Assembly (NCBI GenBank): GCA_027488195.1
Contig: JAIYCD010000323.1
Span: 1 to 60,899, forward strand
DNA length: 60,899 nt
Source of the DNA: Acetobacteraceae bacterium
Lineage (GTDB): Bacteria > Pseudomonadota > Alphaproteobacteria > Acetobacterales > Acetobacteraceae
Reading direction: 5' to 3'
The notes below the pieces were generated by a model, which saw only the letters and a list, made by a program, of their open reading frames with translations, ran no database searches and was not told where the DNA came from. Made by a program: the position numbers and the translations under genes. This document shows, in pieces, positions 40,401 to 49,477 of this stretch. Numbering within the stretch: the first letter of the stretch is position 1; the number at the start of each line of letters is the position of its first letter.

Positions 40401-41206
40401 TGGCCGGGCAGGCGCGCCAGGCCGCGGCCGAGGTGGAGCAGCTCCGCGCCCGCCTGCTGGCGCTGGGCGAAACCTCCGATGCGGTCGCCAAGGCGGTCAA
40501 AGATCTTGAGGCCGCCCAGGCGGGTGAGGCCGCGATGCGCGAAGCGGAGCGTGCGCGGCAGGTCTCCGATGTCGGCCTCTCGCTCGGCGCGCGGCGTGAG
40601 CGGGCGCGCGGCAACAACCTGGCCGCCGATCTGATCGAGTTCGACCAGCAGGCCACAGCGCAGATCCGCCAGGCGCGGGCCGAGATGGAGCGCCTCGGCC
40701 TGACCTCGGCTGATGTGGCGCAGGTGGTGCTGGCGACGGAGCAGACGCTGGCCGAGGAGCGCCTCGCCCTCGTGAAGCGGTATGCCGACCAGGCGGCCGA
40801 TGCGCAGATCTCCAGCGCACGCAGCGTGCTGGACTGGCTGAACAACCAGGCCCTCGGCGCCACCTCCAGCCTCTCCCCCACCGCCCGCCTGGCCGAGGCC
40901 GAGCGCCAGTTCAACGAGGCGGTCAACAGCGGCGATTCCCGCCGCCTGACCAGCGCGGCCGATGCGCTGCTGCAGAACAGCCAGATCGTCTTCGGAGGTG
41001 CCACGGAAGCCTATGCCCAGCGCGAGACATGGACCCGTCAGGTGCTCATCAACCGCGCCACGGCCGCCACGAATGACAGCGCGGTGGTGACGGCCATCGC
41101 GCAGCTCGGCGCCGTCTTCGCCCAGCAGTTCGATAGCCTGCGCGCCGAACTCGCGGCCCAGACCGGTGAGAACCGCCGCCGCAATGATCGGGTGACGCTC
41201 GCATGA
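37457..41206 (+). CDS. Tape measure protein
   Basis: A 1249-residue protein, the largest in the window. The N-terminal 300 residues are coiled-coil (TGASIEQLDTRVRRNEASFDKAAARLDVVEKAAQRVQ...), the middle contains hydrophobic Gly/Ala helices (about 640-770), and the C-terminal 350 residues are again helical. This is the tape-measure layout. At the usual ratio of about 0.15 nm per residue it would give a tail near 190 nm. Confidence 0.92.
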   Translation: MARIGQLIYAPEVHDKASGPLNAISQAAERTGASIEQLDTRVRRNEASFDKAAARLDVVEKAAQRVQKTTGDLTRTMEAAERAALAEGVAQDRLNAVLTSGAAAREAAALQAVRGLTAEQQAAALTRAGYANLAAQVQATAAAQANVGVRASQGLAAANDNAAASSGRMRAALGQAGFQVQDFATQVSMGQNALMAFGVQGAQLAGVFGPTGAIAGAALMIAVIAAQLLGMGENAQEAERRIESAFNAIKADSEGVRDVIKEIGDLYLTAAERAQALARAQRDVLAQNVDLRLSNSIQFQDAAATRIPQLEREIAVLERRAAVEADIARRSSRGGLGAPVDQTTDTTSALFVARSQLNGMRAEMDLMDRRIRELNEARQRLANAGNDQGYGAYGPDAPRAERARASVERLSEAEREYQQIMREAEGQITRTLTEEEKRANILDRLSQMLAEGSITGDQYVAAMETQRRAVAAVAEQEQQRASERAAQEAARTAQRAADTIERQNQQTTDSIVRYGADRFADMFSANSRGWAGMLDTFRSTFRSLMVRLAAEAVIRPIIAPVVQGLGLGQLYSGGTSGITSLLGLGGRTLGGPAGVADPGSTQGALNQAGQAIGLRAAGNFGGLGQAFTGQGLANTGYGWIDGALNASISSPTLASTGYVGAGGLPIVDGSAGLSVAGGIGGALGIAGGAYGIYSGLQRGGPGGYTTAAGGLLSAGLGAATLAGLAVPGIGWAVAAGLAIAGALMPGQQASGRGQLARVDLGRGNTSFDGLDGDRFSQGNRDAATNTVSSIADLTRQIGAKLGGATIGGTASVGVTSSRGSGPGTLYIDINGRKDQFANDEAGSKALAEAAARFVLEEFKSQGAAQGDYAGILAASGSVEQLSQNLDWYEKSYKVMIQSAEATNEFAQGVAALRKPYDDAIGKARELSLAEGVLVQKRDEAIAKAQAARDAEVQALRDGVTSRGIAAGVVAGDQGALLYGASVAGQARQAAAEVEQLRARLLALGETSDAVAKAVKDLEAAQAGEAAMREAERARQVSDVGLSLGARRERARGNNLAADLIEFDQQATAQIRQARAEMERLGLTSADVAQVVLATEQTLAEERLALVKRYADQAADAQISSARSVLDWLNNQALGATSSLSPTARLAEAERQFNEAVNSGDSRRLTSAADALLQNSQIVFGGATEAYAQRETWTRQVLINRATAATNDSAVVTAIAQLGAVFAQQFDSLRAELAAQTGENRRRNDRVTLA

Positions 41207-42864
41207 TCGGCATCCTTGGCGCATCCATCCTCGGGGGCCGGGGCAGCGTCCCCGCGCTGCCGAGCTTCGACCTCATCGCCCCCAATCAGCCCAGCATCTC
41301 GGATGCCGTGCTGCTGGTCGAAGCGCGGGGCACCGATGGCAGCCTGACCGTGACCTCGCGGCCCGAGATCCTCGGCGCATCCATCCTCGCCGCATCGCCC
41401 GTGACGGTCACGGGCGGGACCGTGCCGCTCGACTGGTCGGACCGGGACTGGACCTCGCTGCCCAGCGACACCAGGCCCAACATCCACTTTGCCGGCCGCG
41501 CGGCCGATGTGACGATCGACCGCGCCCTGCCGCTCCGCCCCGATGGCGCGCGCCGCGTCGCCGTCGCGGTGGGGGATCTCGGCCTCAGCAATGGCGACGG
41601 CGCGCTGGACGCGACGGCGCGGGCGCTCGCCGTGGATGGTCAGCCCGTGACGCTGAGCCTGCTGCGCTCCCGCGCGGCCCCCTATGCCGAGCGGCGCGTG
41701 ATCTTCCGGGGCATCGGCGCCGACTGGCGGCCCGAAGCGCGCTCGCTGCGCTTCCGCATGCGGGACCTCTCCTACACGCTCGATGTGCCGATGCTCGGCA
41801 CCTATGGCGGCACGGGCGGCGCCGACGGCAATGCGGACCTGAAGGGCAAGCCCATCCCGGAGGCGTGGGGCATCTGCCGCGGCATCGCGCCCTTGGCGCT
41901 GGGCGATGGCGGCACGCAGATCTACCAGCTGCACGCGCGCCAGGTGCAGGGCATCCTCGCCGTCTATGTGCGCGGCGCCCCCATCGCGGCGGGCACGCAG
42001 CGGGCCAGCTATGCGGCGCTCGCCAGCGCCAGCACGGCGGGCGGCACTTATGACTGGGTGATCACGGCCACCGGCAGCTACATCCGCCTCGGCAGCAATG
42101 TGGACGGCACGGTGACGGCCGATGTGCAGGGCGATGCGAGCGACGGCTACGCCAGCACCATCCCGGCCATGATGCGCGACATCCTCACCCGCGCGGGCAC
42201 GCCATACAGCGCGGCCGGATTCGCCAACCTCGACGCGATCTGCCCCGGCACGGCCGGGCTCTACCTGCGGGAGCAGGTGACCTTCGCCGAGGCCCTCACC
42301 CGCCTCGCCGCTGGCGGCGCGCTCTGGTGGGGCGATGACGGCACGGGCGTCATCACCGGCAACCGCGTCGCCGCCCCCTTCGGCAATTCCGGCCTGCTGT
42401 TGGATCAGACGGTGATCGTGGCTGATGTCGAGCCGCTGGAGCCGCCCGCCATCGCCTGGCGCGTCACGGCCGGATACCGCCCCAACTGGACGCCGCTCTC
42501 GGGCGCCGATCTGGTCAGCACCCTGACCGATGCGCGCCGCCTCGAGCTGACCGAGGCGCGGCGCAGCGTGGTGGCGGTGGATGCCGCCCGGCGCGGCCGC
42601 AACAGCCAGGCGCTGGACATCAAGATCGAGACCCTTCTGGACAATGAGCTGGAGGCGCAAGGCGTGGCGCAGAACGTACTGGCCCTCATGCGGCCGGGCC
42701 TCGGCCTGTTCCGCGTGCCCTGCAATGCCTTCGGCCTCGGCATCCCGCTCGGCGCGCAGGCCCGGCTGGTCTGGCCGCGCTATGGCCTCTCGGCCGGGCT
42801 GGATGTGCGGGTGGTGGGGCAGACGATCCGGGGGCGGCGGGCTGACCTGCTGGTGATCGGCTGA
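41203..42864 (+). CDS. Tail tip/baseplate hub-like protein
   Basis: A 553-residue beta-rich protein following the tape measure with a 4-bp overlap. The first 200 residues (LLVEARGTDGSLTVTSRPEI..., GADWRPEARSLRFRMRDLSYTLDVPML) look like repeated beta-sandwich domains; the middle has a hub-like segment (FAEALTRLAAGGALWWGDDGTGVI). The position implies the hub or distal tail role, without a decisive family match. Confidence 0.65.
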   Translation: MIGILGASILGGRGSVPALPSFDLIAPNQPSISDAVLLVEARGTDGSLTVTSRPEILGASILAASPVTVTGGTVPLDWSDRDWTSLPSDTRPNIHFAGRAADVTIDRALPLRPDGARRVAVAVGDLGLSNGDGALDATARALAVDGQPVTLSLLRSRAAPYAERRVIFRGIGADWRPEARSLRFRMRDLSYTLDVPMLGTYGGTGGADGNADLKGKPIPEAWGICRGIAPLALGDGGTQIYQLHARQVQGILAVYVRGAPIAAGTQRASYAALASASTAGGTYDWVITATGSYIRLGSNVDGTVTADVQGDASDGYASTIPAMMRDILTRAGTPYSAAGFANLDAICPGTAGLYLREQVTFAEALTRLAAGGALWWGDDGTGVITGNRVAAPFGNSGLLLDQTVIVADVEPLEPPAIAWRVTAGYRPNWTPLSGADLVSTLTDARRLELTEARRSVVAVDAARRGRNSQALDIKIETLLDNELEAQGVAQNVLALMRPGLGLFRVPCNAFGLGIPLGAQARLVWPRYGLSAGLDVRVVGQTIRGRRADLLVIG

Positions 42865-43694
42865 TGCCCGCGCTCCTCTCCTGGATCAACTGGCTCGACC
42901 GCGCCTCCGCCGTCATCACGGCGGACGGCCAGGCCGGCAGCCTGGGCCCGACGCGCCTGGCCGAGGCGCAGATCCGTGCCCGCTGGCGCAGCGCCCCCGG
43001 CGTCGTGACCCCGCAGCTCGACGTCGATTTCGGCGCCTCGCGGGAGGTGGGAATCATCGCCCTCGCCCAGCCCGACGACGCGGGCGGCGTGGATGCCGAT
43101 GGCGAGCCGCGCGGCTGGATGGCCGGCACGGATACGGTGCGCCACCGGCTGGACGTGACGACGCCCGGCGCCGGCGCGGTGCTCGATACCACGGCCATCG
43201 CGGGCGGCTGGCGCGCGGGCTACGGCATGCACATCCATCAGCCTGTGGCACCGCTCACGGCGCGCTACTGGCGCTGCAACCTCGACGCCGCATCGCTCGC
43301 CAGCGTGCCGGGCTTCGTGGATCTCGGCCGCGCCTGGGCCGGGCCTGCATGGCAGCCCTCACGCGGCAACATCGAATATGGCTTCGGCGAGACCTGGGCC
43401 GATGGCGCGGAGGTCTCGCGCAATGCGCGCTCGGGCCTGGAATTCGTGGATCTCGGCCCCCGCCAGCGCGTGCTGAGCTTCGGCTTCCCCGTGCTGACCG
43501 AGGCCGATGGCGCGCAGATCCGTGAATTGCAGCGCATCGCCGGCCTGAACCGCCAGGTGCTCTTCGTGCCCTTCCCCGGCGCGGGTGCCGAGAAGGCCGC
43601 GCCGGTCATCGGCCGGCTAACCGAAGTGCAGCCGATCACGCTGCCGAGCTTCGCCCGCTACGCCGTGACCTTTCAAATCCGCCAGTCGCTCTGA
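42864..43694 (+). CDS. Tail tip protein
   Basis: A 276-residue protein. A discoidin/galactose-binding-like beta domain spans about 45-150 (ARWRSAPGVVTPQLDVDFGASREVGIIALAQP...), followed by a C-terminal region ending FARYAVTFQIRQSL. It is directly coupled (1-bp overlap) to the hub-like gene. Probably tail-tip assembly or attachment. Confidence 0.6.
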   Translation: MPALLSWINWLDRASAVITADGQAGSLGPTRLAEAQIRARWRSAPGVVTPQLDVDFGASREVGIIALAQPDDAGGVDADGEPRGWMAGTDTVRHRLDVTTPGAGAVLDTTAIAGGWRAGYGMHIHQPVAPLTARYWRCNLDAASLASVPGFVDLGRAWAGPAWQPSRGNIEYGFGETWADGAEVSRNARSGLEFVDLGPRQRVLSFGFPVLTEADGAQIRELQRIAGLNRQVLFVPFPGAGAEKAAPVIGRLTEVQPITLPSFARYAVTFQIRQSL

Positions 43695-43702
43695 GGTGAT
43701 GC

Positions 43703-44788
43703 ATGCTCGCTGATCGCGTCCTCCATACCACCACCACCACGGGCACCGGCAGTTATGACCTGGTGGACCCGACAGACCCGCTCTACCTGAGCGCGGTCGC
43801 CTCGGTCGGCTCGGGCAGCCGCTTCACCTATGCGGTCGAATTCGGCGGCGCCTGGGAACTTTGCGATGGCGTGGTGACGGCGGGCAGCCCCGCCACGCTG
43901 ACGCGCAACCTGATCCGCTCCAGCACGGGCGCGCTGATCAACTGGGGCGCTGGCACCAAGACGATCTACAGCCTCTCCCAGGCTGATCTGCAGCGCTTCG
44001 GCGCGGTCGGCGCGGTGCCCACCGCCGGCGGCACGGCCAATGCCCTGACGGTCACGCACCTGCCGCCCATGCGGATCCGGCGCGTGGGCATGGAGGTGAA
44101 CTTCGTCCTTTCGGCGACGAACACCGGCAATATGACGCTGAACGTCGATACCCTGGGCAATGACCCGCTGCGCCGGGCCGATGCCAGTGAGGTGCCGCCC
44201 GGCCTCGCCTATGCCGGGTTGCAGGTGAAAGCCCGATGGGATGGCACGCAGTGGCGCGCGGGGCCGGAGCTGAACACGGGCGACATGCTGCTGCCCGGCT
44301 CCGGCGCCGTCACGGCCGTGGCGGGGGTGGATATCCTGCTGCCCGCCCAGTTCAACTTCTTCGAGTTCGATCTCTCGCTTTTCCTGGCGACCGACACGGC
44401 CCAGATTGCCATCCGCACCAGCACGAATGGCGGGTCGAGCTTCGACAGCGGCGGCTCCGACTACCAGATCGCCCGCGCCTTCCACACGACCTCGACGACC
44501 TGGACGGCGGATGGGCCGACGCTCAGCTTTATCCCGCTCAACCCCGGCACGGACAATGATTCGGCGTCGAGCGTGTTGGTGCAGGGACGCATCGTGCCGG
44601 GCGGTGGCGGGCGACACCCGCTGATCAATTCCTTCGCCGGGGGCGTGTTCGATCTGGGGGCTGGGGCGTATCCCGGCGTCGCGCTCCACAACGGCAGGCG
44701 GGTCAGCACGACCCGCATCAATGCCATCCGCTTCTTCGCGACTGGCGGCACCTTCACGGGGCGCATCTCCGTTCGGGGGAGGGTGTGA
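43703..44788 (+). CDS. Tail fibre/tip protein
   Basis: A 361-residue beta-rich protein. The N-terminus (LADRVLHTTTTTGTGSYDLVDPTDPLYLSAVASVGSG...) is the conserved attachment segment seen in alphaproteobacterial tail-tip proteins, with later repeats typical of receptor-binding shafts. Likely contacts the host surface. Confidence 0.7.
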   Translation: MLADRVLHTTTTTGTGSYDLVDPTDPLYLSAVASVGSGSRFTYAVEFGGAWELCDGVVTAGSPATLTRNLIRSSTGALINWGAGTKTIYSLSQADLQRFGAVGAVPTAGGTANALTVTHLPPMRIRRVGMEVNFVLSATNTGNMTLNVDTLGNDPLRRADASEVPPGLAYAGLQVKARWDGTQWRAGPELNTGDMLLPGSGAVTAVAGVDILLPAQFNFFEFDLSLFLATDTAQIAIRTSTNGGSSFDSGGSDYQIARAFHTTSTTWTADGPTLSFIPLNPGTDNDSASSVLVQGRIVPGGGGRHPLINSFAGGVFDLGAGAYPGVALHNGRRVSTTRINAIRFFATGGTFTGRISVRGRV

Positions 44789-44792
44789 TCCG

Positions 44793-45161
44793 ATGAGCAC
44801 TGGCCCCGCCTACTGCGCCTGGTCCGTCTGGATCGGCAACACGATCACGCGCCGCGTGCAGCTGACCGACAGCGCCGGCGCGATTGACCTGACCAGCTCG
44901 CTCCTGGTGCTGACGATCACCTGGCCGGGCGGTGCGCTGACGCTGCGCAGCGATGACAGCCCGGCCTCCGTCGTCAAGCTCGACCAGACGGACCCGCTCA
45001 CCAAGGGGTGGTTCGCAATCACACTGACCCCGGCGCAGACGCGCTTGCTGCCGATCGGCGGCGGCATCCGATACGAGCTCGAGCGCCGATGGAGCGGGAC
45101 GGAGCGCAGCTACATCACGGGCGACATCATCGCTCAGACGGAGAACAACACCGATGGTTGA
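44793..45161 (+). CDS. Small structural protein, tail region
   Basis: A 122-residue beta-sandwich-like protein (AGAIDLTSSLLVLTITWPGGALTLRSDDSPASVV...), in the style of BppU/IPP-like N-terminal baseplate domains. Overlaps the fibre gene by 8 bp. Confidence 0.55.
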   Translation: MSTGPAYCAWSVWIGNTITRRVQLTDSAGAIDLTSSLLVLTITWPGGALTLRSDDSPASVVKLDQTDPLTKGWFAITLTPAQTRLLPIGGGIRYELERRWSGTERSYITGDIIAQTENNTDG

Positions 45162-46911
45162 TGTGGTGCGCGTCGAGGATGACGGCTCGGTCGTTGTGGT
45201 GGATGGCGGCGAGAGCATCGTCGCGCAGCAGGCCGAGGCCGCGCGCGATGCGGCGCTGGCGGCGGCGGATGGAGCGGCGGCAGACGTAGCGGCACAGCTA
45301 GCCAATGACCTGGCAGCCTCGGCCGCGCAGGCGCTGAGCGCGCAGGCGGCGGCTCAGGCGGCGGCGGCGGCCATACCGGCCCTTATGAACCGGACCTCCG
45401 GTCGTCGGGCAAGCGACACCGCGCTCTGGACTGTGCTGCGGGCAACGCCGGCCTGGGGCTTCGGGGTGCGCGGCGATATCGAGCAGACCCTGGCCGACAC
45501 GCTGCGCTTTGAGTTCGACCCCGCGACGCTGGCCCCGCTCGGCCCGGCCGGCTCAGGCTCGCGCACCAACGCGCTGCTTTGGAGTAGCGACCTGACGCAA
45601 GCCGTGTGGCGCAAGGTCAATGCGACGGTCGCGCTCACCACCGGGGCCGACGGGACGGCGAACGGCGCGAGCGTCATCACGGCAAGCGCCAGCGATGCCT
45701 GGGTGGCCCAGTATGGCTCGGGTTCGGCGGCAGGAAGCCACGGCTTTTCCATTGCGATCCGCCGCCGGACCGGAACGGGCGAAGTGCGCCTCTCTCGCGG
45801 GCAAACCACTGGCGGCGCGGCGGCTGGGCCTGCGCTGTTCCAGTCGGATTTCAGCTCTCCTGCGGGGTGGACGTTCGGCACTGGTTGGGCCGTTCCTGGG
45901 GGCCAGTTGGTCGGTGCGGGCGTCGGCACGGCCAACGTTGCCAGCATCAGCTTGCCCGCCGCGCTGGTTTTCGGCCTTGCCTATGCCGTCACCTATACAA
46001 TCGCGTCGATTTCGGGTGGAGGCGTTCGGTTTCGCTTCGATGGCGGCACTGCGGTCGAGGGCGCGACCCGCTCAATCGCAGGCACTTTCACCGATGTGAT
46101 CCGCCGCAATGCGGCGCACACGCAGCTGAGAATCTTCCCCCAGGCGGCGGGCGTCAATGTCGTCATCACGAACATCACCATCCGGCCTTACATGCAGCCC
46201 CCGCTCGCGCTGACGAACCAGTGGCAACGGATCGATCTGGGGCTGGATACGACAACCTCGCTGCGCCCGCAGCCGGCCATCGCGATCTATCTTGCCGCCC
46301 CTGGCGACCAGGTCGAGATTGATTTTCCTCAAGCCGAGCCCGGGCCGTTCGTCGGGCCGATCATCGGCAGATCGCTCGCCTCTCCCGCTGTCCGCGCTCA
46401 GAGCGTGGTGAACATCCCCGTGCAGCAGCTGGGCACGGAGATGGGCTATCGGCAGGGCATGCTGCTCCTGGACGTGGCCTCGCAACCCGGGCCGTTCAGC
46501 AGTGCGAATGACCCTGACTGGATGGGGATCTGCTCCTGGGGTGACGGCACGGCCGACGAGCGGCTCGGCGCGGTGATGAACCCGGCCCATACCTCGATCG
46601 AGGCGAGGCTCACGGCAGGCGGCATCGTGCGGACCCCTTCGGTCGTGATGATTGCGCCCCCTGCCGCCAGCGAGGTGTTCCGGGTCGCTATCTCCTGGAA
46701 CCTGGACGCGGTGAGCCCCGGTGTGGGCTGGCTGCAGATCTGCGCACGCGGCCAGCAGGGCAGCAAGGTCGTGCTCACCGCGCTCCCCCGCGGCGGCCTG
46801 CTGATGCCCTATCGCTGGGGCACGTCACACCCGGGCAGCATCTATCTGCCGGGGCTGGCCCCACGGCCCGCTGCACTGTTTGACGCTCCGGCCGCCGCCC
46901 TCACCGCATGA
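45154..46911 (+). CDS. Tail fibre protein with carbohydrate-binding-like domains
   Basis: A 585-residue protein. A helical Ala-rich coiled coil (25-75: QQAEAARDAALAAADGAAADVAAQL...) forms the trimer stalk, followed by two beta-sandwich domains (about 110-340 and 420-570) of the carbohydrate-binding or concanavalin-like type. It likely determines receptor specificity, together with the assembly protein encoded next. It is the best candidate receptor-binding protein. Confidence 0.7.
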   Translation: MVDVVRVEDDGSVVVVDGGESIVAQQAEAARDAALAAADGAAADVAAQLANDLAASAAQALSAQAAAQAAAAAIPALMNRTSGRRASDTALWTVLRATPAWGFGVRGDIEQTLADTLRFEFDPATLAPLGPAGSGSRTNALLWSSDLTQAVWRKVNATVALTTGADGTANGASVITASASDAWVAQYGSGSAAGSHGFSIAIRRRTGTGEVRLSRGQTTGGAAAGPALFQSDFSSPAGWTFGTGWAVPGGQLVGAGVGTANVASISLPAALVFGLAYAVTYTIASISGGGVRFRFDGGTAVEGATRSIAGTFTDVIRRNAAHTQLRIFPQAAGVNVVITNITIRPYMQPPLALTNQWQRIDLGLDTTTSLRPQPAIAIYLAAPGDQVEIDFPQAEPGPFVGPIIGRSLASPAVRAQSVVNIPVQQLGTEMGYRQGMLLLDVASQPGPFSSANDPDWMGICSWGDGTADERLGAVMNPAHTSIEARLTAGGIVRTPSVVMIAPPAASEVFRVAISWNLDAVSPGVGWLQICARGQQGSKVVLTALPRGGLLMPYRWGTSHPGSIYLPGLAPRPAALFDAPAAALTA

Positions 46912-46925
46912 CCTGGAGAGAGTAC

Positions 46926-47468
46926 ATGTCCTGGACTCATGTCGCCTACCGCTTCGCAGACGAGGCCGCCTGGCTGTCTGCCCTGGCCGTTGAGGGCTGG
47001 GCGTCTGGCACGCCGCCCGACATCGCGCTCGTCGTCTCGGGCACGCTCTATGAGCCGCAAGCCGATCCTGCAGCCGAGCCCGTCGCGCTGCCCGGCTGGC
47101 ACGTCGCCGCCGCTTTCCGGGACCGCGCGCCGCCTCGTGCCTGGGCCGCGCTCGAGATCGACCCGCCCGCGCAGATGCCCGTCTTCAGCCGCGCGCTGCC
47201 GCCCACGCTGGATGACTATGAGGCCGCGATCCAGGCGCATATCGACGCCACGGCGGGCCAGCGCGGCTATTCCAGCGGCGTCAGCTGCGCGAGCTATGTC
47301 ACCGACCCCAACCCAGCCTGGAGCGCCCAGGCCGTTGCGTTCGTGGGCTGGCGCTCGGCTGTCTGGACGCAGGTCTATGCTCAGTTGACTGCCGTGCAGG
47401 GCGGCGCGCCACCGCCCACCCTGCGCGGGCTGATCGCCGCGCTGCCTGCGATGGAGTGGCCGGCATGA
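46926..47468 (+). CDS. Tail fibre assembly-like protein
   Basis: A 180-residue protein. The start at 46926 has GGAGAGAG at 46913-46920; an ATG at 46908 overlaps the fibre stop and is also possible. The C-terminal segment (DYEAAIQAHIDATAGQRGYSSGVSCASYVTDPNPAWSAQAVAFVGWRSAVW) is the module shared by phage tail-fibre assembly proteins (DUF4376-type). Confidence 0.75.
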   Translation: MSWTHVAYRFADEAAWLSALAVEGWASGTPPDIALVVSGTLYEPQADPAAEPVALPGWHVAAAFRDRAPPRAWAALEIDPPAQMPVFSRALPPTLDDYEAAIQAHIDATAGQRGYSSGVSCASYVTDPNPAWSAQAVAFVGWRSAVWTQVYAQLTAVQGGAPPPTLRGLIAALPAMEWPA

Positions 47469-47821
47469 CGAAGACGGCTCAGACCCTGCTTTCGAGTGTG
47501 CTGGAGCATGGGGTCAAGATCGCAATCGGCTTGCTGATGACGGGCATGCTCTGGGTCCACACGACCATCATCGAGCACTCGCAGCAGATCGCCGCGCTCT
47601 CCCGTCGCGTCGATGCGGAGATGCACGCGGAGATCGTGCGCGTCCGCACTCGGAGCGACGAGGCCGATGTTCGCATAGAGCAGCGCGTGCAGACGGTGGA
47701 GGTCACCGCCAGGGCGGCCGAACTGGCGGTGGTGGATATCCGCCGGGCGATCCAGGGCATCGAGACGGGCATCGTGCAGCTGAATGCGCTGCTCCGAGAG
47801 CAGGCCAGGCCGCGGCAGTGA
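47465..47821 (+). CDS. Small membrane protein with coiled coil (lysis region)
   Basis: A 118-residue protein with one transmembrane helix (about 15-36, GVKIAIGLLMTGMLWVHTTII) and a periplasmic-type helical tail (about 40-110). Its position before a holin-like gene suggests a spanin or lysis accessory; no lipoprotein signal is visible. Confidence 0.6.
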   Translation: MTKTAQTLLSSVLEHGVKIAIGLLMTGMLWVHTTIIEHSQQIAALSRRVDAEMHAEIVRVRTRSDEADVRIEQRVQTVEVTARAAELAVVDIRRAIQGIETGIVQLNALLREQARPRQ

Positions 47822-47897
47822 CCCGCCCGCCGATCTCGCGGACCATTTGGCGCATCTGGCGCCGCTGAATTCCCCACAACATCGAAGGAGTATCGCC

Positions 47898-48233
47898 ATG
47901 CTTGAAATGGTGCAGGCGCTCTGGCGCCCGGTGACTGGATTCGTGATGTCCGGCGTGGTGCTGGCCATCGCCCTCGGCTGGCTGCCGCCGGGGGCCGAGG
48001 AGCATGCCACCTCAATCCTCGCCACGGCCGGCGCGGTCCTCTCCGCGCTCACGGCCTCGCGCGCTGTCCAGCGCGTGCAGGAGGTGAAGGCCCAGGCGGC
48101 GCCGGTGGGCGTGCTGCTGGATGCTTTGGGCAAGGTGAAGCCGGCGGAGGCTGAGGGCGTCGAGACCGTCAAGCAGCAGCTCCGGCAGATGCAGGCCGAG
48201 CTGGCGCGGATCGGCCAGGCGGTGCAGCGGTGA
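47898..48233 (+). CDS. Holin-like protein
   Basis: A 111-residue protein with two hydrophobic helices (about 9-28 and 38-52) and a charged C-terminal tail, lying immediately upstream of the endolysin with a GTGA overlap. AAGGAG precedes the start. This is the usual holin position and shape. Confidence 0.7.
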   Translation: MLEMVQALWRPVTGFVMSGVVLAIALGWLPPGAEEHATSILATAGAVLSALTASRAVQRVQEVKAQAAPVGVLLDALGKVKPAEAEGVETVKQQLRQMQAELARIGQAVQR

Positions 48234-49138
48234 CCCTCCCGCACGTCGTCATCCCGCCCCATGCGCCCGAGCGGCGCCTGGGCGATCGCGTGCTGCGCCT
48301 CGGCGTCGCGCGCGGGGCGGATGTGATCTGGCTCCAGCAGCGCCTCGGCGTTGTCCCGGCTGATGGGTGGTTCGGGCCCGTCACCATGGCGGCCGTCGTC
48401 GCGTGGCAGGAGGATGCGGGCCTTCTCGCAGATGGCGTCGTCGGCCCCGCCACCTGGCGCGCGCTGGGCCTGGTCGAGCCCGCCGCGCCGCCGGTCTTCG
48501 TGCCGCCGCTCGCGGTGGATGGGTTCACGCCCATCGTCACCCGCGCGCTGCGGGCCGTGGGGGCGCGCGAGCCCGAGGCCTGGGCGGCGGTGCTGGCCGG
48601 CGACATGCAGCGCCACCAGATCATGACCGTGGGCCGCCTGGCGCCCTTCCTGGCGAACATCACCCACGAGACGGGTGGCTTCTCCCGGCTGGTCGAGAAC
48701 CTGCACTACACCTCGGCCGAGCGGATCATGGCCATCTGGCCGAAGCGCTTCCCGACGCGCGAATCCGCCCTGCCCTTCGTGGCCAATGCGCCGGCGCTGG
48801 CCGAGCGCGTCTATGCCGGGCGCATGGGCAATGACCAGCCGGGCGATGGGTGGCGATTCCGCGGGCGCGGCTGCTACCAGACGACGGGCCGGGACAACTA
48901 CACCAGCCTCGCGCGCGTGCTGGGTGAGAAGGTCGAGGTGCTGTCCGGCGATGCCTCGCCCCTGGAGGGCCGCGCCGGCGCCGCGCGCTCGGCCTGCATC
49001 TTCTGGAGCAGCATGAACGGGAACCGCCTGGCCGACGTCGGCGACAGCGCGGAGATCCGGCGCCGGGGCAATGGCGGCGAGATCGGGCTGGAGGATGTGC
49101 TGGCGCGAGAGGGGAAGATCAGGGCGGCGCTGGCCTGA
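48230..49138 (+). CDS. Endolysin: peptidoglycan-binding plus GH19 domain
   Basis: A 302-residue enzyme with a GTG start overlapping the holin stop. Residues about 25-80 (DVIWLQQRLGVVPADGWFGPVTMAAVVAWQ...) are a PG-binding type 1 domain. The rest matches GH19 lysozyme/chitinase (NITHETGGFSRLVENLHYTSAERIM with catalytic Glu147, and FRGRGCYQTTGRDNY). It lyses the cell wall at the end of infection. Confidence 0.92.
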   Translation: MTLPHVVIPPHAPERRLGDRVLRLGVARGADVIWLQQRLGVVPADGWFGPVTMAAVVAWQEDAGLLADGVVGPATWRALGLVEPAAPPVFVPPLAVDGFTPIVTRALRAVGAREPEAWAAVLAGDMQRHQIMTVGRLAPFLANITHETGGFSRLVENLHYTSAERIMAIWPKRFPTRESALPFVANAPALAERVYAGRMGNDQPGDGWRFRGRGCYQTTGRDNYTSLARVLGEKVEVLSGDASPLEGRAGAARSACIFWSSMNGNRLADVGDSAEIRRRGNGGEIGLEDVLAREGKIRAALA

Positions 49139-49163
49139 ACCTGTAAGAGATGCTGATGAGTTC

Positions 49164-49196
49164 AAGCCCGGCCGGGGAAACCCGCGCCGGGCTTTC
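49164..49196 (+). terminator. Terminator after endolysin
   Basis: AAGCCCGGC (49164-49172) and GCCGGGCTT (49186-49194) form a 9-bp stem ending in TTTC. It probably ends the late operon. Confidence 0.75.
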
Positions 49197-49208
49197 GTGA
49201 TTCCGGGG

Positions 49209-49457
49209 TTATCGGACAGTTTCAGCGGCGGGCGCTTTCTCGGGAATGTCCTCCCGCGCCTCCGTCCGCATGATGATCTGGCCGTCATCGCCGTGGCGGC
49301 CCTCGGACCATTGCATCTGGACCTGTTCCCAGCATCGCGGCGCCATGTCGGGGCGGGTGTGGCTGCACCGAAACCGCAGGTCGAGCCCCGTCATAGCGTG
49401 CTGCCGCGCCAGCGCCACCACGGCGCGGGCAAAGGCCCGGTGTTCATCTGTGACCAT
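49209..49457 (-). CDS. Hypothetical right-end accessory protein
   Basis: An 82-residue protein (MVTDEHRAFARAVVALARQHAMTGLDLRFRC...) with AGGAG before its start. A helical N-terminus is followed by a His/Cys-containing segment. It is the last of three minus-strand small genes at 49209-49842. Function unknown. Confidence 0.55.
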   Translation of the reverse strand: MVTDEHRAFARAVVALARQHAMTGLDLRFRCSHTRPDMAPRCWEQVQMQWSEGRHGDDGQIIMRTEAREDIPEKAPAAETVR

Positions 49458-49477
49458 GGGTGGCTCCTGGGCGGGGG

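Noticed and set aside
36806-41224. A 1472-residue minus-strand open frame opposite the tape measure
   Set aside because: Only the last 206 residues (from 37426) have a signal peptide and ribosome binding site; the rest is antisense to the tape measure, a by-product of high-GC codon use.
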